Below are positions 8,578 to 16,199 of a stretch of DNA of 64,000 nucleotides, piece by piece. A model generated the notes under the pieces. That model was not told the origin of the DNA, searched no databases, and was given only the letters and a program-made list of their open reading frames with translations. The translations under genes were made by a program, and so were the position numbers. Source of the DNA: Vicinamibacterales bacterium (lineage in GTDB: Bacteria > Acidobacteriota > Vicinamibacteria > Vicinamibacterales > 2-12-FULL-66-21); contig DASSPH010000042.1 of assembly GCA_035699745.1 (NCBI GenBank), positions 1 through 64,000 on the forward strand, written 5' to 3'. How positions within the stretch are numbered: the stretch's first letter is position 1; each line of letters begins with the position of its first letter.

Positions 8578-9477
8578 ATGAAATTGATCCTCAGCCGGAA
8601 GGGCTTCGATTCGTCGCCGCAGTACGGCGCCTGCGCGAGTCCGATTCTGCCCGACGGCCGGATGGTCTCGCTGCCAATCCCGCACGCGAGCGGAACGACA
8701 ACGTTTGGCGAGCTGGGCTACGTGCGGCTGGATGTCGGCCAACTCGTTTCAGACCTGACCGGAGGGAAACTGACGGGGGCGGAGCGCGCGCATCTCGACC
8801 CCGATCTCGATCCGGCTGTCCGCCCGAGACGTCGTGGTTGGCGAGCCGCGTTCGGCCAGGCCGGCGCGGCGCAGCGACATCTCGAACGGCAGGGCGTCGG
8901 CGTCGGCGACCTGTTTCTGTTCTTTGGCTGGTTTCGTCGAGTCGAGAAATCCGGCGAGTGCTATCGCTATCGAGATGCGCCCAGCGGTGCGCACGTAATC
9001 TTCGGCTGGCTCCGCGTCGGCCACGTTCTGCGAGTCGGCCTTGACGATCTTCCCGACTGGCTCGGCGACCATCCCCACGCCGGGCGGGATTGGGCGCACA
9101 ATACGATTTACGTGGGGGAGCCCTCCGGCGGTGGTGGTTCGTTCGAACGATTCCACCCCTGCCTGCAGTTGACCGATCCGGCCGCGACGCGCCGATCGAT
9201 CTGGCGGCTCCCTTCTGACTTTCTGCCGGGATCGCGGCCGCCACTGACCTATCACGGCGATGCGAGGCGATGGGTGGACGATGGCGATTCCTGTCGGCTG
9301 CAGAGTGTGGCGAAGGGGCAGGAATTCGTGCTGGACCTGGCCGACTATCCCCGCGTCCGACAATGGGCAGGGGATACCATTCGAGGCGGGAGCAGCAGCT
9401 CGCCGGCGTCGGCGCCGGTCTTTACCGCACGACGAGCCGGCCGTTCGCCGCGCCGGAGTCCGGCAGGATTGCCGTGA
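8578..9477 (+). CDS. Nmad3-like nucleotide-modification-associated protein, run-on C-terminus
   Basis: A 299-residue reading frame from ATG 8578. The N-terminus MKLILSRKGFDSS, SPILPDGRMVSLPIP, the HLDPDLDP stretch and GVGVGDLFLFFGWFRRVEKS match what I remember of the Nmad3 family (nucleotide modification associated domain 3), proteins linked by context to DNA base modification and defence. Homology seems to end near QEFVLDLADYP (about residue 260); the last 35 or so residues are Ser/Ala/Arg-rich and look like run-on after loss of the natural stop. The gene lies between fragments of a restriction endonuclease and an HNH nuclease. It may still be translated, but the context suggests decay. The assignment was not checked by search. 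Confidence 0.5.
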   Translation: MKLILSRKGFDSSPQYGACASPILPDGRMVSLPIPHASGTTTFGELGYVRLDVGQLVSDLTGGKLTGAERAHLDPDLDPAVRPRRRGWRAAFGQAGAAQRHLERQGVGVGDLFLFFGWFRRVEKSGECYRYRDAPSGAHVIFGWLRVGHVLRVGLDDLPDWLGDHPHAGRDWAHNTIYVGEPSGGGGSFERFHPCLQLTDPAATRRSIWRLPSDFLPGSRPPLTYHGDARRWVDDGDSCRLQSVAKGQEFVLDLADYPRVRQWAGDTIRGGSSSSPASAPVFTARRAGRSPRRSPAGLP

Positions 9478-9527
9478 AGGTGATCAACCACTACGGGGAC
9501 GAGGTGCTCAAGGTCTACGACGTCTGA
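9387..9527 (+). pseudogene. C-terminal fragment of a restriction or DNA-modification enzyme
   Basis: In a different frame from the Nmad3-like gene and overlapping its run-on tail, the end of this frame reads FAAPESGRIAVKVINHYGDE then VLKVYDV and a stop at 9525-9527. This highly conserved ending is of the kind seen at the C-terminus of large type III-like restriction enzymes, possibly the same gene whose N-terminus is at 7900. If so, about 2 kb or more of the original gene is gone and other genes lie between its ends. No start of its own is visible. Confidence 0.45.
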
Positions 9528-9544
9528 CACCGGCGGAGCCGTGC

Positions 9545-10090
9545 ATGAGTGAACCGGCCCTCCACACCATCAAGCTCGAACGCCTCGCTGCCGTGCCGCT
9601 CGCCGTCGTCCGGCGGCAGGCGCAGGGCGCCGCCCTCGCGCGCGTCGTGCCGGAGTGCTGCGGACTGGTGTGGAACGCGTTGCGCGCGCAAGGCCTCCGC
9701 GGTGGACGGCACGTCGCGGTCTACCGGGACGACGCGATCACGCTGGATGTCGGCGTCGAGTTCGACGGGCCGTTCGACGGCGCCGGTGAGGTCGTGGCGT
9801 CGGCCACCCCGGCGGGATTGGCCGCTTCGACGATCCACCTCGGCCCGTATGGCGGCCTTGGCGCCGCGCACGACGCGGTCCGCCAGTGGTGCGAGAGCCA
9901 CGGCCATCGGCTCGCGGGTCCTCGGTGGGAGATCTACGGCCACTGGCAGCCCGAGTGGAACGAACATCCGTCGCGCATCCGCACGGATGTCTTCTACCTG
10001 CTGGGCGAGTCGCCGATCGTGAACGCGATCGAGACCACGTCCCGGCCGGAGGCGGGGCGCCACACAACGAGGCTTGCGTCCGGCGCGTAA
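9545..10090 (+). CDS. GyrI-like small-molecule-binding domain protein
   Basis: A 181-residue protein from ATG 9545; upstream in-frame sequence is shadow of the decayed region. It has the layout of a GyrI-like / AraC effector-binding domain with two repeats: VPLAVVRRQ... and a GRHVAVYRDD strand in the first, then ASTIHLGPYGGLGAAHDAVR and GHRLAGPRWEIYGHW in the second. The HxGPYxxL segment and the terminal DVFYLL strand are typical. There is no DNA-binding domain, so it is a stand-alone ligand-binding or hydrolase-type member (SOUL/GyrI superfamily). It ends 31 bp from the convergent SLOG-like gene, and three CGAACCT heptamers fill that gap. Confidence 0.8.
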   Translation: MSEPALHTIKLERLAAVPLAVVRRQAQGAALARVVPECCGLVWNALRAQGLRGGRHVAVYRDDAITLDVGVEFDGPFDGAGEVVASATPAGLAASTIHLGPYGGLGAAHDAVRQWCESHGHRLAGPRWEIYGHWQPEWNEHPSRIRTDVFYLLGESPIVNAIETTSRPEAGRHTTRLASGA

Positions 10091-10096
10091 CCTGCG

Positions 10097-10117
10097 CGAA
10101 CCTCGAACCTCGAACCT
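10097..10117. repeat. Short heptamer array (CGAACCT x3)
   Basis: Three perfect tandem copies of CGAACCT fill the gap between two convergent genes, 6 bases after one stop and 4 bases before the other. The period is the same as in the larger arrays of this window, but the unit sequence differs. Confidence 0.85.
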
Positions 10118-10121
10118 CGCC

Positions 10122-10676
10122 CTACTTGAAGCTGTTCGCGAACAGCGCTTCGATCGCGCCCTTCCCGTTGTCATGAATCTTGCGCGTGCCGGTGCCCGTG
10201 AAATGCGCGTGCGTGATCGTCGGCACCCCCTGCGCTTTCCAATCGCGCCCCGTCCAGCAGAACCAGCTGTCCTTCTCCTCGTCGAACACGCAGAGCGGCT
10301 TGTTGCACAGCTTGGCGAATTCCGCCCCCCAGCCGGTGCCGCCGCGGACCGTGCCGTCTTCGAGGATCACCCCGACCACGTAGACTTCCTGGCCGTTGTT
10401 GACCTGATACCAGATCGACTGCAGCACCTTCCGCAGCGTCGGGCTGTCGGTGTAGCGCCGGTTCATCAACCGCCCGACGTATTCGAGGCTCACATCGCCG
10501 GCCTGCAGTTCCTCGTGGTTGAGGACGCGGATCCCGCGGCGCCGCGCTTCGGCGTGTCCGTCGAACGTGAAATTGACTTCCTCGATGCCGTAGCGCTCGG
10601 CGCAGGCGCCGAACTCCGCTTCCGCGCCCGGCGCCGCGCCGCTGAACAGGATGTAGTCGCTTCTCTGCATGATCAC
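10122..10676 (-). CDS. Conserved protein, possible SLOG/Rossmann-like fold
   Basis: A 184-residue soluble protein. The N-terminus QRSDYILFSGAAPGAEAEFG has the shape of the SLOG (DprA/YpsA-like) nucleotide-binding loop, strand-G-x-A-x-G-A-E-helix. The centre has GQEVYVVGVILEDGTVRGGT then GWGAEFAKL, a second small-residue turn. The C-terminus GTRKIHDNGKGAIEALF is helical. It has no signal peptide or membrane segment. The start is either GTG 10676, overlapping the upstream stop as GTGA, or ATG 10670, two bases after it. Either way it is translationally coupled to the LigD phosphoesterase gene upstream, which suggests a role in nucleic-acid repair or nucleotide sensing. The fold call is inference. 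Confidence 0.65.
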   Translation of the reverse strand: MIMQRSDYILFSGAAPGAEAEFGACAERYGIEEVNFTFDGHAEARRRGIRVLNHEELQAGDVSLEYVGRLMNRRYTDSPTLRKVLQSIWYQVNNGQEVYVVGVILEDGTVRGGTGWGAEFAKLCNKPLCVFDEEKDSWFCWTGRDWKAQGVPTITHAHFTGTGTRKIHDNGKGAIEALFANSFK

Positions 10677-11470
10677 CGCTTCTTCGTGGACTTGGTCGAG
10701 GTCCTGGCCGCGCGCGGACGGGCTGCCGCCTTGCGCCTGGCCGTCTTCGCGGGCGCCGCCGGTTCCGGCGCCGCCCCTTTCATCTCCAGCGCGCGCCGGA
10801 CGATCTTCTCGAACATCGCGCCGGTCTCGCCGCCCTGTGCCGGACGATTCGAGATCCAGATCTCCGGGTCGCCGTCGGCGAGGATGTCGGCGAAATCCCC
10901 GTCGCTCTTCACGCTCTTCGGCGCGAACTCGGTGATGTCGACGTCCCCCGCCCAGTCATCGCGGTGCTTGATCAGCAGCCACGAGCGCGCTCCGTCGCCG
11001 CCGCGCGCGCCGGGGTACCGGCCGCCGGTCCGCACCAGCACCCACGATCCCTTGAGCTTGTAGCCGTCCAGCGTGAACTTCAGATCCCCCTTCTTCAGCG
11101 CCGCATCCACATCGTCGACCTGCGGCGTCCACGTGCCCTGATCCCACAGCATCACGATTCCGGCGCCGTAGCCGGACGGGATCACCCCCTCGAAGGTGCC
11201 GTACTCGATCGGATGATCCTCGACGTGCATCGCGAGCCGCTTCGTCTTCGGATCGAGCGACGGACCCTTCGGCACCGCCCACGAGAGCAGCACGCCCTTG
11301 TATTCGAGGCGGAAGTCGTAGTGCAGATGGCTGGCGAGGTGCTTCTGCACGCAGAAGAACAGCCCCGCCGCCGGCTCGCGTCCGGCACGCTCGGCCGCCA
11401 GCGTCACGTCGCCCGCGGGCTCGGGCGTGGAGGTGAAGTTCCGCTTCTGTTTGTATTTCTCGAGAACCAT
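10673..11470 (-). CDS. Stand-alone DNA ligase D 3'-phosphoesterase domain protein
   Basis: A 265-residue protein. Residues about 30-195 are the LigD 3'-phosphoesterase (PE) domain: FFCVQKHLASHLHYDFRLEY with the metal-binding HLHYDFR motif, LLSWAVPKGPS, HVEDHPIEYGTFEGVIP with the catalytic DHP, then GSWVLVRTGG and SWLLIKHRDDW. It lacks the ligase and polymerase domains of full LigD. The C-terminus (about 225-265) is a Lys/Ala/Arg-rich tail likely to contact DNA. The enzyme removes 3' phosphates or ribonucleotides at breaks, the end-processing step of bacterial non-homologous end joining. No Ku gene is in the window. It is the first gene of a pair with the SLOG-like protein. Confidence 0.88.
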   Translation of the reverse strand: MVLEKYKQKRNFTSTPEPAGDVTLAAERAGREPAAGLFFCVQKHLASHLHYDFRLEYKGVLLSWAVPKGPSLDPKTKRLAMHVEDHPIEYGTFEGVIPSGYGAGIVMLWDQGTWTPQVDDVDAALKKGDLKFTLDGYKLKGSWVLVRTGGRYPGARGGDGARSWLLIKHRDDWAGDVDITEFAPKSVKSDGDFADILADGDPEIWISNRPAQGGETGAMFEKIVRRALEMKGAAPEPAAPAKTARRKAAARPRAARTSTKSTKKR

Positions 11471-11482
11471 GGCGCGCCCGCT

Positions 11483-12988
11483 TCAGTTGACGCGGCCCAT
11501 GAGCCGCTTGATGGGCGGCGTCAGCGCGAACATCACGATGGCGACCGCCAGCCCGAAGCTCGCCACGGCGCCGAACAGCGAGGGCAGCGGAAACGATTCG
11601 TAGAAGCCCGACACCCGCCCGCCGATGTAGTTGCCCACCGAGGTCGCCAGGAACCAGATGCCCATGACGAGGCCGGCAATGCGGACGGGCGCCAGCTTCG
11701 TCATCGCGCTCAATCCGACCGGACTGAGGCAGAGCTCGCCGATCGTGTGCAGGATGTAGGTCGCCGTCAGCCACATCGGGCTGACCTGGATCCCCTGCTG
11801 GGACATCTGCGCCGCAGGGATCAGGATCGCGAACCCGGCTGCCACGAACACCAGCCCGATCGCGAACTTCGCCGGACTGGAAGGTTCCTTGTCGATCGCC
11901 CCGAGGCGAATCCAGATCCAGGCGAAGACGGGCGCGAGAAGCCACAGGAACAGCGAGTTCGCCGACTGGAACCAGCTGCTCGGGAACGGCATCCCGGCGA
12001 ACGAGGTCCGCGTGTTGCGATCCGCGAACAGATTGAGCGTCGAGCCCGCCTGCTCGAACACCGACCAGAACACGCCGGCCGCCAGGAAGAGCGCGGCGAT
12101 CGCGTAGAGCCGCCGGCGTTCCTCCGGCGTCCACTCGCTGGTGCTGAAGAGCCATCCGAAAAAGCCGAGCGTCAGGAACAGCAGGAAGTAGCCCGCCGCA
12201 TCCGAGATCTGCGTGGCGGTCACCGGCAGCGCGCCGGTGTACGTCCCGATCGCGAAGCCGGCCGCGAGCGCCAGCAGGATCGCGCCGAAAATCAGGGCCC
12301 GCGTGCGGAGGCGGGCAGCGGCAGCCGGGCTCTCCGACGGCGCCGGCCTCAGGCCGACGTCTCCGAGGTGCTTGCTGCCGAGCACGTACTGGATCAACCC
12401 CACGGTCATTCCGACGCCCGCCGCGGCGAAGCCGATGTGCCAGCTGATGTTCTGTCCGAGATATCCGCAGATGATCGGCGCGAAGAACGCCCCCATGTTG
12501 ATCCCCATGTAGAAGATCGAGAACCCGGCGTCCCGCCGTTTGTCCTCCGGGGCGTAGAGATAGCCGACGATGACGCTGACGTTCCCCTTCAGCAGACCGG
12601 TGCCGATCACGATGAGGAACAGGCCGAGATAGAACGTGGCCAGCGACGGGAACGCCATGCAGAAATGCCCCGACGCGATGAGGATGCCGCCGTAGAGCAC
12701 GGCGCGTCGCTGCCCGATCAGCCGGTCCGCCACCCACCCTCCGGGCAGCGTCATCATGTAGACCATCGAGGTGTAGAGGCCGTAAATCGCCCCGGCGGTC
12801 GCGGTGTCGAAGCCGAGCCCGCCCGCCGCGAGCGGCGCCGTCATGAACAGGATGAGGAGCGCGCGCATCCCGTAGTAGCTGAAGCGCTCCCACATCTCCG
12901 TGAAGAACAGCGTCGAGAGCCCGCGGGGGTGCCCGAAGAACCGGGTGTCGAGCGCGACGGCCGCGGCATCCTTCACTGGGGTCGGCAT
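11483..12988 (-). CDS. POT-family proton-dependent oligopeptide transporter
   Basis: A 501-residue inner-membrane protein with about 14 hydrophobic segments. The POT/PTR2 signatures are clear: TLFFTEMWERFSYYGMRALL near residues 26-45 (the ExxERFxYYG motif for proton coupling) and GYLYAPEDKRRDAGFSIFY near 144-162. It imports di- and tripeptides with protons, which suits the many secreted peptidases here. The start is ATG 12988, with a TACACT -10 element only 7 bases upstream and no Shine-Dalgarno sequence, suggesting a leaderless mRNA. It is divergent from the hexosaminidase gene, with 24 bp between the starts. Confidence 0.92.
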   Translation of the reverse strand: MPTPVKDAAAVALDTRFFGHPRGLSTLFFTEMWERFSYYGMRALLILFMTAPLAAGGLGFDTATAGAIYGLYTSMVYMMTLPGGWVADRLIGQRRAVLYGGILIASGHFCMAFPSLATFYLGLFLIVIGTGLLKGNVSVIVGYLYAPEDKRRDAGFSIFYMGINMGAFFAPIICGYLGQNISWHIGFAAAGVGMTVGLIQYVLGSKHLGDVGLRPAPSESPAAAARLRTRALIFGAILLALAAGFAIGTYTGALPVTATQISDAAGYFLLFLTLGFFGWLFSTSEWTPEERRRLYAIAALFLAAGVFWSVFEQAGSTLNLFADRNTRTSFAGMPFPSSWFQSANSLFLWLLAPVFAWIWIRLGAIDKEPSSPAKFAIGLVFVAAGFAILIPAAQMSQQGIQVSPMWLTATYILHTIGELCLSPVGLSAMTKLAPVRIAGLVMGIWFLATSVGNYIGGRVSGFYESFPLPSLFGAVASFGLAVAIVMFALTPPIKRLMGRVN

Positions 12989-12995
12989 CCGGGCG

Positions 12996-13005
12996 AGTGT
13001 AACCT
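12996..13005. promoter_or_regulatory. Overlapping divergent -10 elements (POT transporter / hexosaminidase)
   Basis: On the minus strand TACACT (13001-12996) lies 7 bases before the POT start. On the plus strand TAACCT (13000-13005) lies 7 bases before the hexosaminidase ATG 13013. Both fit the TANNNT element of leaderless promoters, and neither gene has a Shine-Dalgarno sequence. The two elements overlap by 2 bp. Confidence 0.5.
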
Positions 13006-13012
13006 ATAGCCA

Positions 13013-14608
13013 ATGGCGATTGACCATCGCACTCTGGCGATCGCGCTGGTCCTTGCACTCGCGGCCGGCGCCTGCGCGCGCGCGCCGCGCCCGAACATGC
13101 CGCGGCCGTCGCCGGTCCGCGAGCCCGCCGCTCCGGCCATGCAGCAGCTCATTCCGCTCCCGAAACAGCTCGACCTCGCCAGTGGCGCCCCCTTCGCGAT
13201 CGGCGCGTCCACCGTCATCGGCGTGACCTCGGCGGATCCCGCGGCCGCGCGCAGCGCGCGCGAGCTCGCCGAATGGATCCGCCGCGCCACCGGACTGCGC
13301 CTCGGATCGCAGGCATCGGCCGGCAACCGGATCGACATCGCGATCGATCCGGCGCGGCAGGCGCTCGGCCCGGAAGGGTACGAACTGACCATCGAGGCGC
13401 AGCGCCTGGCGCTGAGCGCCGCGGCGCCGGCAGGGCTCTTCTACGGCGTTCAGACGCTCCGGCAGCTGCTGCCGCCGTGGGCCGAGCACGAGGCGGTGCT
13501 GTTCCCGCAGCCGCGCACGGTGACGCTGCCGGCGCTCCGCATCGTCGACACGCCGCGGTTCGCCTGGCGGGGCGCGATGCTCGACGTCGCGCGCCATTTC
13601 TTCGCCCCGGACGACGTCAAGCGGTACATCGACCTGCTGGCGCTCCACAAGATGAACCGCCTGCACCTGCACCTCTCGGACGATCAGGGCTGGCGGATCG
13701 AGATCAGGAAGTGGCCGGATCTCACGGCGAAGGGCGGCGCGACCGAGGTCGGCGGCACCCCGGGCGGGTTCTACACGCAGGAGCAGTACAAGGATCTCGT
13801 CGCCTACGCCGCCGAGCGGTTCATCACGATCGTGCCCGAGATCGACATGCCCGGGCACACCAACGCGGCGTTGTCGTCCTATCCGGCGCTCAACTGCAAC
13901 CGCCAGGCGCCGCCGCCGTTCACCGGCACCGACGTCGGGTTCAGCTCGCTGTGTGTCGACAACGAGGACACCTACCGGTTCATCGACGACGTGGTGGGGG
14001 AGATCGCCGCGCTCACGCCTGGTCCGTACTTCCACATGGGCGGCGACGAGGTGAAGACCCTCGAGCCGGAGAAGTACCGCGCGTTCGTGGAGCGGGTGCA
14101 GAGCATCGTGCAGAAGCACGGGCGCGAGATGATCGGCTGGGACGAGATCGCGGCGGCCACGCTGCTGCCGACGACGATCGTGCAGCACTGGCGCCCGGAC
14201 GCGGCGAGGACCGAGCTGGCGCGCGCGCCGCGTCTGATTCTCTCGCCGGCGAACCGCCTGTATCTGGACATGAAGTACGACGCCGACACCGCGCTGGGCC
14301 TGCGGTGGGCGGCGCTGATCCCGGTGGAGGCGGCGTATGGCTGGGATCCGGCGACGCTGCTCCCCGACGTCCCGCCCGGCAGGATTCTCGGCATCGAGGC
14401 GGCGCTCTGGTCCGAAACGCTCGCCACCATCCGCGACGTGGAGTTCATGGCGATGCCGCGGCTCGCCATCGCCGCCGAGAAGGCATGGGCGAGTCCGGTG
14501 GAACAACAGGGGTGGCCGCAGTTCCGCGAGCGCCTCGGCGCGCAGGGCCCGCGCTGGACCGCCATGGGGATCAACTTCTACCGTGCCCCCGGCGTGCCGT
14601 GGAAGTGA
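13013..14608 (+). CDS. Beta-N-acetylhexosaminidase, GH20, lipoprotein
   Basis: A 531-residue secreted enzyme. The signal ends in a lipobox (LALAAGAC), so it is probably membrane-anchored. A small N-terminal GH20b-like domain (about 40-170) precedes the catalytic barrel (about 175-500). Barrel signatures: FAWRGAMLDVARHFF, MNRLHLHLSDDQGWRIEI, VPEIDMPGHTNAAL and FHMGGDEV, whose Asp-Glu pair (about 345-346) is the catalytic dyad of substrate-assisted hydrolysis. Further substrate residues are seen in MIGWDEI and IEAALWSE. It removes terminal N-acetylglucosamine or N-acetylgalactosamine from chitin-type or glycan substrates in the periplasm or outside. The length is normal for the family. Confidence 0.93.
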   Translation: MAIDHRTLAIALVLALAAGACARAPRPNMPRPSPVREPAAPAMQQLIPLPKQLDLASGAPFAIGASTVIGVTSADPAAARSARELAEWIRRATGLRLGSQASAGNRIDIAIDPARQALGPEGYELTIEAQRLALSAAAPAGLFYGVQTLRQLLPPWAEHEAVLFPQPRTVTLPALRIVDTPRFAWRGAMLDVARHFFAPDDVKRYIDLLALHKMNRLHLHLSDDQGWRIEIRKWPDLTAKGGATEVGGTPGGFYTQEQYKDLVAYAAERFITIVPEIDMPGHTNAALSSYPALNCNRQAPPPFTGTDVGFSSLCVDNEDTYRFIDDVVGEIAALTPGPYFHMGGDEVKTLEPEKYRAFVERVQSIVQKHGREMIGWDEIAAATLLPTTIVQHWRPDAARTELARAPRLILSPANRLYLDMKYDADTALGLRWAALIPVEAAYGWDPATLLPDVPPGRILGIEAALWSETLATIRDVEFMAMPRLAIAAEKAWASPVEQQGWPQFRERLGAQGPRWTAMGINFYRAPGVPWK

Positions 14609-14669
14609 CGGTGTCGGCTCCCAGTCGCCAGCGTCCGCGGGACGTGACAGGATCACGAGTGTCACGCGA

Positions 14670-16034
14670 ATGAACGTGGTTCTGATCAGCACCTACGACC
14701 TCGGACGGCAGCCCTTCGGCCTGGCCTCGCCGGCGGCGTTCCTGCGCGGCGCCGGGCACGAGGTGCGGCCCGTCGACGTGACGCGGGAGAAGCTCCGCGA
14801 GGACGACATCCGGCAGGCCGGTGTGGTCGCGTTCTACCTGCCGATGCACACGGCGACCCGCCTCGCGCTGCCGGTGATGGATCGGGTGCGCGCGCTGAAT
14901 CCGTCGGCGCATCTCTGCGCCTACGGGCTGTACGCGCCGCTGAATGCCGACGTCCTGCGCGAGCACGGCGTACACACGATCCTCGGCCCCGAGTTCGAGC
15001 GTGCCCTGGTCGATCTCTGCTCCCCCGGCGGCTTTCGCGTTCAGCCGGACGATCCGCTCCCGCGGATCACGTTCGTCACACCCGATCGCTCCGATCTCCC
15101 GCCGCTCACACGCTATGCCTCGCTGCAGATTGGCGACGAGCGCCGCGTCGCCGGCTACACGGAAGCGACGCGGGGGTGCAAACACCGCTGCCGGCATTGC
15201 CCGATCGTGCCCGTGTACGACGGACGGTTCCGCGCGGTGGACGCCGGCGTGGTCCTCGCCGACGTCCGCGCGCAGGTCGCCGCCGGGGCGCAGCACATCA
15301 CGTTCGGCGACCCGGACTTCTTCAACGGCCCGACGCACGCGCTGCGCATCGTCGAGGCGCTGGCGCGCGAGTGTCCGGGTGTCAGCTACGACGTGACCAT
15401 CAAAGTCGAGCACCTGAAGAACCATGCCGCGGTGCTGCCGCGGCTCCGCGACACGGGCTGCGCGTTCGTGACCTGCGCGGTCGAGTCGTTCGACGACGAG
15501 GTGCTCGAGAAGCTCGAGAAAGGGCACACCCACGCCGATTTCGCCGCCGTGGTCGAGCACTGTCGCGCGATCGGCCTCACGCTGTCGCCGACGTTCGTCG
15601 CGTTCACGCCGTGGACGACGCTCGACGGCTACGCCGCGATGCTGCAGGAGATCGATCGGCTGCACCTGGTGCCGGCGGTCGCCCCGATCCAGTACGCCAT
15701 CCGGCTGCTGATTCCGCAGGGCTCGCGGATGCTGGAGCTGCCGGAGGTGCGTCGGGTGGTGACCGGCTTCAACCCCGCCTCGCTGGCGCATGGCTGGCGC
15801 CATCCCGATCCGCGCGTCGACGCGTTGCAGCAGGAGATAGAGCGGCTGGTCGGGTCGCGCCTGAACGCACCGCGGGACGAGATGTTCGGGCGGGCCTGGG
15901 ATCTCGCGCACGCCGCGGCGGCCTCGGTGCCCCCGGCGCGCGAACCGCTGGTGTCCCGCGCCGCGGTGCCCTACTTGAACGAGCCTTGGTACTGTTGAGC
16001 GGAGCCCAGCACAGAGCAGGTGGCTCTGATATAA
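14670..16034 (+). CDS. Radical SAM selenoprotein with C-terminal CUAEP tail (UGA at 15996 read as Sec)
   Basis: The start is ATG 14670 (MNVVLISTYDLGRQPFGLAS). A B12-binding-like domain (about 1-125) precedes a radical SAM core with the 4Fe-4S motif TRGCKHRCRHCPIVPVYDGR (C-x3-C-x2-C, about residues 170-178). A conventional reading stops after EPWYC at TGA 15996-15998, giving 442 residues. The codons after the TGA read A-E-P-S-T-E-Q-V-A-L-I and then TAA at 16032-16034. C-U-A-E-P is the tail signature of a known radical SAM family that ends in CUAEP (Sec) or CCAEP (Cys), so TGA is very probably selenocysteine and the protein has 454 residues. A hairpin at 16000-16028 fits a SECIS element. The substrate is unknown; an ATP-grasp gene follows. 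Confidence 0.85.
16000..16028 (+). promoter_or_regulatory. Candidate bacterial SECIS hairpin
   Basis: It begins 2 bases after the in-frame TGA at 15996-15998. CGGAGCC (16000-16006) pairs with GGCTCTG (16022-16028) through 7 pairs, one of them G-U. C16007 can pair with G16020 if U16021 is bulged. The loop is centred about 15 bases from the TGA, in the range of bacterial SECIS elements. In E. coli fdhF the bulged U is on the 5' side; here it would be on the 3' side, so the match is to position and size rather than to sequence. Confidence 0.6.
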
Positions 16035-16199
16035 CCAATTGCCGATGGCCGATTGCAGATTGCCGATCGAAAGCTGCCGATTGCAGAGTGCCGATCGACG
16101 GAGTGACGACTGCCGATTGGCCAATCGCCAATCCGTCGATCTTCAATCCCCCAATCTTCAATCCGTCGATCTGCCGTCTGCAATCGTCGATCGGCAATG
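16035..16199. repeat. Degenerate heptamer array with inverted halves
   Basis: The gap between the radical SAM and ATP-grasp genes is filled with degenerate 7-bp units. The left half uses CCGATTG / CAGATTG / CCGATCG types; the right half uses their complements (CAATCC, TTCAATC, GTCGATC). The 12-mer at 16059-16070 is repeated exactly in inverse orientation at 16187-16198, so the region could fold into a long imperfect hairpin. The right end runs into the ATG (16197-16199) of the ATP-grasp gene. Confidence 0.8.
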
